A DNA stretch of 64,000 nt from Polyporus tsugae. Lineage: Eukaryota > Basidiomycota > Agaricomycetes > Polyporales > Polyporaceae. Both the position numbers and the translations under genes were made by a program. Shown one piece after another: positions 58,340 through 64,000 of this stretch (position 1 is the stretch's first letter; every line of letters starts with the position of its first letter). The notes beneath the pieces are model-generated. The model had not been told where the DNA came from, did no database searches, and was given only the letters and a program-made list of their open reading frames with translations. The stretch is from the NCBI GenBank assembly GCA_024305745.1, contig JAHRBS010000004.1:3596001-3660000 (forward strand). Reading direction: 5' to 3'.

Positions 58340-61111
58340 ATGGACCACCTCGAATTCCCCCATCTTGTTCCGCTCTCCACTCTCCAGCACACCCTCCATC
58401 GCCACCTCTATCCCTTCGACTTCCCCGACCATCTCCCCCCAGACCCCCTCCGAACCCTCCCTCATCCCCCAATGAGCCAGTCCCCCCACTCGCCCAAAAC
58501 TTCCCCCTCCGCCCCATCCCCTTCCGACGCTGCGCAGCCTACCCCCTCCGACATCACATCCTCCCCCTCCACCGCACCCCGCCTATCAAGCCCGCCATCA
58601 GACGACTCTACCCCTAGTCACCAGTGCCAGTGGGTCGGCTGCGACAAGGCCCTTTCCGATCCCGAGGCCCTCTACAATCATCTTTGCAATGACCACATTG
58701 GCCGCAAGTCCACCGGCAACCTGTGCCTAACCTGCAAGTGGAAGGATTGCGGAACAACATGTGCTAAGCGCGATCACATCACGAGTCACCTCAGAGGTAC
58801 GTACATATCCATCCATCCTGTCCCCAGCGTTCGCGCGCACGGTCCTCACGGAACGATGCCATGCTTACGCGCGCCGCGCCCCTCGACAGTCCACACCCCG
58901 CTAAAGCCGCACATTTGCGAAATCTGCAAGAAACCATTCAAGCGGCCCCAGGATTTGAAGAAGCACGAGAAGATCCACACCGAAGAACATCACGCACAGC
59001 ACAAGCACTCCAAGGCCATCACCGTCTCCGATCCCGCCTACTCATCCCGCGTTCGCGGCGAGGGCGACAAACCCCGCAGTTTCGGCCCCCCCGCTGGGCA
59101 GCAGCACCACGTACCCGTCTCGCGTGCAAAGTCTTCGTCCGTCCCCCTCTCGGATAGTTCTTCAGGTATGTAGTTCTCCGTCTGACAGTCTTGCCCCTTG
59201 GCGCTCGACGCTTATCCTCGCCAACCAGGTGCCGATTTCGGCCTCCTGCCCACTCCCTCTCCGGAGCTCGACTATACTCCTGAGGTTGTTGCCGCTCATG
59301 ACAGAAACCAGATGTACCGTGTCCAACAGCAACTCCCTACCTGGGAGGTGCTCCCTGAAGACGTCCACTCTCGAAGCGTACCGGTCAGCGGCACCAAACG
59401 CAGTTACGACTACACCGTCGATGACTTCTTCACAGACGTCAAGAAACGGCGTGTTAACCCCGCGTACGATAGCCGTACGTACAGACACAGTCAATTCCAG
59501 AAAGGATTCCTAGATACTGAACGACTTATCTAAGATATGGCCGCACGGCTTAGCAACCTCGCCTACCAGCAGTCATTGAGTAGCACCACCAACGGCGGAC
59601 CGCCTCCCGGCTCACATGGACCTCAGTTCCCACCTCGCTCCATTTCCTTCGATATTCGCACTCCAGAAGAACTCGCCGCAGTCAATGACTTCTTGATCAC
59701 CCTCGGCCGGGACGTGTCTGGCCCTGGTGCCCAATCACGACACCAGCATTCGCAATCCGTCCCGCATGCGACCATGAACGATCCCTCCTTCTTCGACCCT
59801 GCGAACCTCGCGCAGCTCGGGCTTGCGGGTATGCCTGGTGTGCCTTCTGCCCCTGGGCCGGGATCTGGTGCAAGCTACCACGGCGAGTCTGGGTTCATTC
59901 CCAACGACTTCGCGCAACATGGTCCCTCGTACCCCAGCAGGTCATCCCAGCACTCGGTCCAGTCTGTTCAGTTTGGGCTCTACCCAACCGTGCAGGACCT
60001 CGCGGGCCCACCTACCGCGCTGCCGTACACGGGGTCCCGCGTCCGCTCGCATCGCGCATCCGCGACGGACGACCACCTCCTCCCGCTCGGGGGTTCTCCT
60101 CCCTACCCGCCCCAGTCGTACTCTGGGCACGCGTACCCGCATTACCTCACCCCTCCTTTGGACGTCGGAAATGCCGGCGCTTCTCCCCTCTCCTGCCACT
60201 CGGGCATGTCCACGCCCCCGAACGCGACGCCCCCGCACATCCCGCTCACGGTGTCGCCAGAGAGCGCCGCGGCGTTCGACTTCGTGCGCACCGGGCACGC
60301 ACCCCCAGTGGTGCAGCTTGGCCCAGTCGATTATGGCACCAATAACATGCGCACCATGATCCCGCTCAAGAGCGCCGGCCCTTCGAGCTCGTCCTCGACC
60401 CTCGCGACCCGCCCAGCTCCTATGGAGCCGAAGCTGGGTGGCGCGATGCACCGCGGTCTCCCCGCGCGCCTCACTTCGTCCGCAGCGTCTTCGCTCGCGT
60501 CGTCCTCGTCAACCGCGCTCGGCAAGAGCAGCTCGCTCTACCCCCTCCTCACGTCCGGCGATGAGCAGTTCAAGCTCCCACCGCTCGCGAACCGCTTCCG
60601 CTCGCCATCGCCCTCGTCCCCGTCGTCCCGCGAGCCGACGGTCTCCCCGACGCTGTCGAGCTCAGCTCTCACGACGCGCCGGAGCCCGTCACCAGTTTCG
60701 GACAGCTCGACGCCCTCACCCAAGCCGCAGCCGTACCCCACGCCACCCTCGTCGTCCGCGCTGGAGCGGGAGAGCGACGTCGCGTACCCGGTCCTGCCGC
60801 CGATCAGCTCCCTAGCGGCATCGTACCGCGAGCACCAGGAGGAGCTCGCGCGCGGCGTGGGCCGCATCCAGCTCGAGAGCCGGAATACGGCAACCACACC
60901 CGAGGAGCGAGGACGACACGCGGCGCTCGTGCGGGATCTGCTTGTCGCTATCAACGCGGAGTACAGGAATCGGTTCGGGACGCCCCCGCCGCGGCCGCCC
61001 TCGTCCTCGTCCTCGTCCCGGTCTGGGGGCGGGGGCGTGCAGGTGAGGGTGAAGGAGGAGCCGAGAGGGCTGGAGAGGGAGGTGCGGGACGTGGAGATGA
61101 TCGCGGTGTGA
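58340..61111 (+). CDS. pacC: pH-response zinc-finger transcription factor PacC/Rim101
   Basis: Exons 58340-58796, 58890-59165, 59229-59474 and 59535-61111 (851 aa). The three-finger DNA-binding domain is complete: [20 protein letters not shown] (from residue 96), [20 protein letters not shown], then [23 protein letters not shown] (662-665) and YPVL (744-747) are YPxL motifs of the kind bound by PalA/Rim20 in the Pal/Rim alkaline-signalling pathway, which triggers proteolytic activation of PacC. A basic [18 protein letters not shown] segment resembles the conserved region after the fingers. The C-terminal half is Ser/Pro-rich. Met at 58340 is the first in frame; a later ATG (MSQSPHSPK, residue 45) is an alternative start. 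A long upstream region carries many predicted PacC sites. Confidence 0.95.
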
Positions 61112-62275
61112 GGTGGGTGCGGTTCGGGGCGGTGCCCTGTGCGTTGACCATCATGAATACTACATATTAAGTGGGGTTCGTCTATACGAGTATATGTTGC
61201 TCGTTGTATCTCTTGTTGTACTTGTAAGTTGTATCTACTCTCGAGTTTTCCTGCGATTATACTAGGTGGCTTCGAAGCCCTAGACTGGACCTTGGATGTT
61301 AGTCTCGATGCAGGACACTTGCGATTCGAATGTCAGACCCGGAGAGCTCCAGATGGACGTATTGAAGTACCAACTAAAACGTGTTGTAGATGTCGGACTT
61401 GTTCCAGCTTCGCGCGGATGGTTGTGCAGGCCGTTACGTATTGAAATGGGACACATGTCGTTTAGGTTATCTGCAGCACCGAGACCGTTCGTTCCCCCTC
61501 GAAGGGCCTTCCCCGTTGGTGCTGTAGTACTAGTACTTCAGCTTCATGTGCCATTCAACTGCGACGTTTGCCTCGAGATAACTCTCATTCCCGCTGAGCA
61601 CGTCGATCTCTCGCTCGATCGGTAATTTGCACTACCCATGGCTTTCGCGCAATTCTACTACGACCCGGCGGTCGAGTTCGAGAAGCTCCTGGACGCGCAT
61701 GCGCACACTTCCACAGGCGTACCGCCTGAAAAGCAGGGGCCCGGCACTGAGCTCCCGTACGTTCTGTTCTATTCCGTTCTCTTGCAGCGGGGAAGCACGC
61801 ACTTCCAAGCCCGATGTCGTACTTCGCCCCCGCTCCAGTCCGTGAATGAACCAACGTGCACGGGAACGCTCACGCACCGTTTCTCGGGGCTGATCAAACG
61901 ACGAGATTCGTCCTAGGGTGCCGACCTGCGCACGCGCAAACAAGCTTCATGAAAGGTTGCATCCTGATCCTGCGGTATTCGAACGGATTTTGTGCAAGGG
62001 GATATGGGTGGTCTTCAAAGAACCCGTATTGCCAAGTTCGAATTCGCGCTGCGATATCAGTTTAGGTAGCATGTTACATATGTTATGGTCTGGCGGATTT
62101 TGGCTGTCTGTGTGTTTCTTTGGTACTGGCGAGATGTATGCAACACGACCGTCTACTCCATGTTCTTCGGTCCTTGCAATGCGCTGTCCCTTATCCGGCG
62201 CGAGTAGGAGTTGAATGACGTCACTCGTCAGCCTGAATGCGTACCTTGTCCCCACACACTCTCTAGACTCTAGTC
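61112..62275. other. Intergenic 1.16 kb with a possible coding remnant
   Basis: The left part is the pacC 3' flank. At 61638 a short frame starts MAFAQFYYDPAVEFEKLLDA, loosely like the N-terminus of fungal Hsp20 proteins, but it runs out after ~45 residues with no alpha-crystallin domain downstream. The right end carries the promoter of the gene starting at 62276. Confidence 0.45.
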
Positions 62276-63563
62276 ATGCCAACTACTCGCTCGCAAGACG
62301 TCGCAAAGGGTGGTGTGAAGACGTCCGAAGGAGGCGATAGATCCGCTTCTGTGAAAGCCGCATCCAAGTCGAAGAAGCCGCCGCGGACGAAAGCTGCGTT
62401 GCCCCCAACGGAACAGGAAAAGGAGCTCGTGGAAGTCGGGGAGAAGCGTAAGGACACCGAAGAGGAAGAAAACAGGGGAGAGGGACCGTCCAGTAAGAAG
62501 GTCAAGACTGAAGGCGTCGCTGGCGAGGAGCAAGATCATCCCGCGGGAGAGGAGGAAGCAGAGACGCAGAGTGTTCAAGCCGGGAGCATGTACGAGACAG
62601 GTGCGTGCCCCGTTCTTGTAGATGGCCAAGCATCATTCACGGGAGAGACAGGCACCATCGAGCGCGGGCACATCTACTTCTTCTACCGGCCGAAGGTTGA
62701 GCTGGAGAAAGCGCATTCCATCGACGACGTCCAGCGTTTCTACATGTTGCTCGTCCCGCGTCCCCCGCAGTTCGCCGCTGGAGGCCCAGGACTGACCACA
62801 AAGGGGGACAACGACGAAGGGCAGCAGGAAATGACCTTGATCCAGAAAGGTGCAGATGCCGTCCCTGCAGAAGAGCCGATAGACAAGACGAAGAAGAGAT
62901 TCCGCCTGATCGTGGTCGGAAAGAAGGGCTTGCCTGACCCTGAGGCGAAGGGGCGCGGCCGGGTGTTCTGGGGAACAGTCTCCACTGTCGGCGAGGACCT
63001 GAAGAAGCTCGAAGAGGGCCTGGGGGAATCAACCTACGAGACCAAGACCCGAGGTGAGCCGTGCTTCCAATCAGCTGCAGTTGCGAGCCGTCTGAGGCAT
63101 GTTTCTAGGTACTCGCCACCAGAGCTCCGCACGACTCGCTGCACGCGGCGCGTATGCCATCGTCAACGCAGAGGCCGCCACGTCGTCGAAGCGAGCATCA
63201 CATCTTGGGTACCACCTCTCGCATCCATCCGGCGACGAGCTAGGTGAAGTGCAAGGGGCGTTGGGCATCCATCAGGCGTCTTCATACGTCCTTCAAGTCA
63301 AGAACCCGTTGGCACCTCCCACGGGGCCCGCCCAGGTCGGCTTGAACAAGAATCGCCGCGCGGATTATCCTGAGTACATCTTGCGGGGCGTGTTTGGGAT
63401 GGGTGGACGGAGGGGCCGCGAGTCCTACGGGTTGAGGTTTGCGTCCTGCGAGAGGCAGGAGCTACTCGACTATGAAGGAGTGGAATTGTTGTTCATTGCA
63501 GCGCGGAGTGGGGAGGAAGGTCTTGAGCAGAGCCTAGGTGAAGGACGAGGGCATGGTGAGTGA
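62276..63563 (+). CDS. Conserved fungal nuclear protein (annotated elsewhere as 'BTB domain transcription factor'), frameshifted near 3' end
   Basis: Exons 62276-63053 and 63109-63563 give 410 aa to the first stop. The N-terminus is Lys/Glu-rich with nuclear-signal-like clusters (KSKKPPRTK, SSKKVKTE). The core holds GHIYFFYRPKVELEKAHSID, FYMLLVPRPPQF, RLIVVGKKGLPDP, VFWGTVSTVGEDLKKLEEGL, then GTRHQSSARLAARGAYAIV and HLGYHLSHPS. As I recall, this pattern is widespread in fungi and often labelled as above, though no BTB fold is evident here, so the role is unproven. In this frame a TGA comes at 63561-63563, but the +1 frame from 63538 continues with 60 codons (ADYEYMLKHLAALEEVEK ... PADPLEGEW) to 63723 that look like the family's usual C-terminus. 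Confidence 0.75.
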
Positions 63564-63723
63564 TGCAGAACGCGCCGACTACGAATATATGCTGAAACAC
63601 CTCGCAGCCCTCGAAGAAGTCGAAAAGAGCGAAGGCAAAGAGAAAGTCGACCAGATTTTGAAAGAACTTGCGATGGAGAACGAGAAAATTCCAGCTGATC
63701 CGCTGGAAGGGGAATGGGTATAA

Positions 63724-64000
63724 TTACGGAACCACGCACCTAATGAGATGCGAAGAGCAGTGAAGGATGGCACTCTGTACAATATCTTGCTGGGATGCAT
63801 AACAGTTGGATCCGTTGCGGCCGACATGCTTCCGGGTGTCTGTAAAGGACTGCGCACGAAAGCAACAGAAGTATAGCTTGAGGGTATACATCATGAAGTA
63901 TCGTGAGGAGTACAATGTCATATCATACAATACAAATGGTCCGTACTGCAACAGCCCTGTCATGGTGATTCGGTGTCTTCGTTATCCGTATTGATTCTGA
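63724..64000. other. Window end, noncoding
   Basis: 277 bp after the out-of-frame tail; probably the 3' UTR and flank of the preceding gene. AT-rich, no coding signal seen. Confidence 0.5.

Noticed and set aside
57762..58475. Long open frame of 237 codons upstream of pacC
   Set aside because: Trp/Arg/Gly-rich translation of GC-rich noncoding DNA without family resemblance; it overlaps the PacC-site cluster and runs into pacC in another frame.
61638..61780. Possible Hsp20 gene fragment (MAFAQFYYDP...)
   Set aside because: Only ~45 residues, weak resemblance, and no alpha-crystallin domain in any frame downstream; kept only as a note in the intergenic entry.

Overview
The window is nuclear DNA of a filamentous basidiomycete, most likely an Agaricomycete. 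Evidence: genes are split by many short introns (about 45-75 nt, GT-AG), reading frames are GC-rich, and the gene set is fungal (POM152, an alpha-aminoadipate-pathway homocitrate synthase, RRB1, PacC). Kelch and F-box-type leucine-rich-repeat proteins of the sort expanded in mushrooms are also present. No CRISPR, operon, tRNA or rRNA gene was seen. Exon joins were worked out by hand from GT-AG signals, reading phase and protein-family continuity; 'phase-consistent' means the coding lengths add up to whole codons.

Layout. 1-9.4 kb: 3' part of a probable meiotic SHOC1/ZIP2-like gene, a kelch protein, an orphan gene, a decayed zinc-finger gene, a 1.9 kb gene-poor stretch, then histone H4 divergent from a thioredoxin with a C-terminal membrane tail. 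11.3-16.5 kb: the most unusual gene, a 1636-residue adenylation-carrier-membrane protein with three left-handed beta-helix acyltransferase-like modules, architecturally like bacterial epsilon-polylysine synthetase but with an acyl-CoA-ligase-like adenylation domain. 17-30.7 kb: nucleoporin POM152, inorganic pyrophosphatase, homocitrate synthase and a NIPA-type magnesium transporter. 31-35.3 kb: two diverged leucine-rich-repeat paralogues in tandem. 35.7-49.9 kb: gamma-tubulin complex protein GCP4, RRP1, a small membrane-protein candidate, a TBC Rab-GAP, 5-hydroxyisourate hydrolase, a Ser/Pro-rich protein, microsomal glutathione transferase 3, and RRB1. 50.2-63.7 kb: proteasome activator PA28, TAF1, the pH-response regulator PacC with a dense cluster of its own predicted binding sites upstream, and a conserved fungal nuclear protein with a frameshift near its 3' end.

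Most genes are housekeeping and functionally unrelated. Several are head-to-head pairs with short shared promoters (H4/thioredoxin, GCP4/RRP1, TBC/HIU hydrolase, MGST3/RRB1, PA28/TAF1). The best leads are the synthetase-like megaprotein, the chain of 5-18 nt microexons in PA28 (also 6 nt in NIPA and 17 nt in the TBC gene), the PacC site cluster, and three places where conserved-looking coding sequence is interrupted (5.2-6.0 kb, 30,656 and about 63,550).
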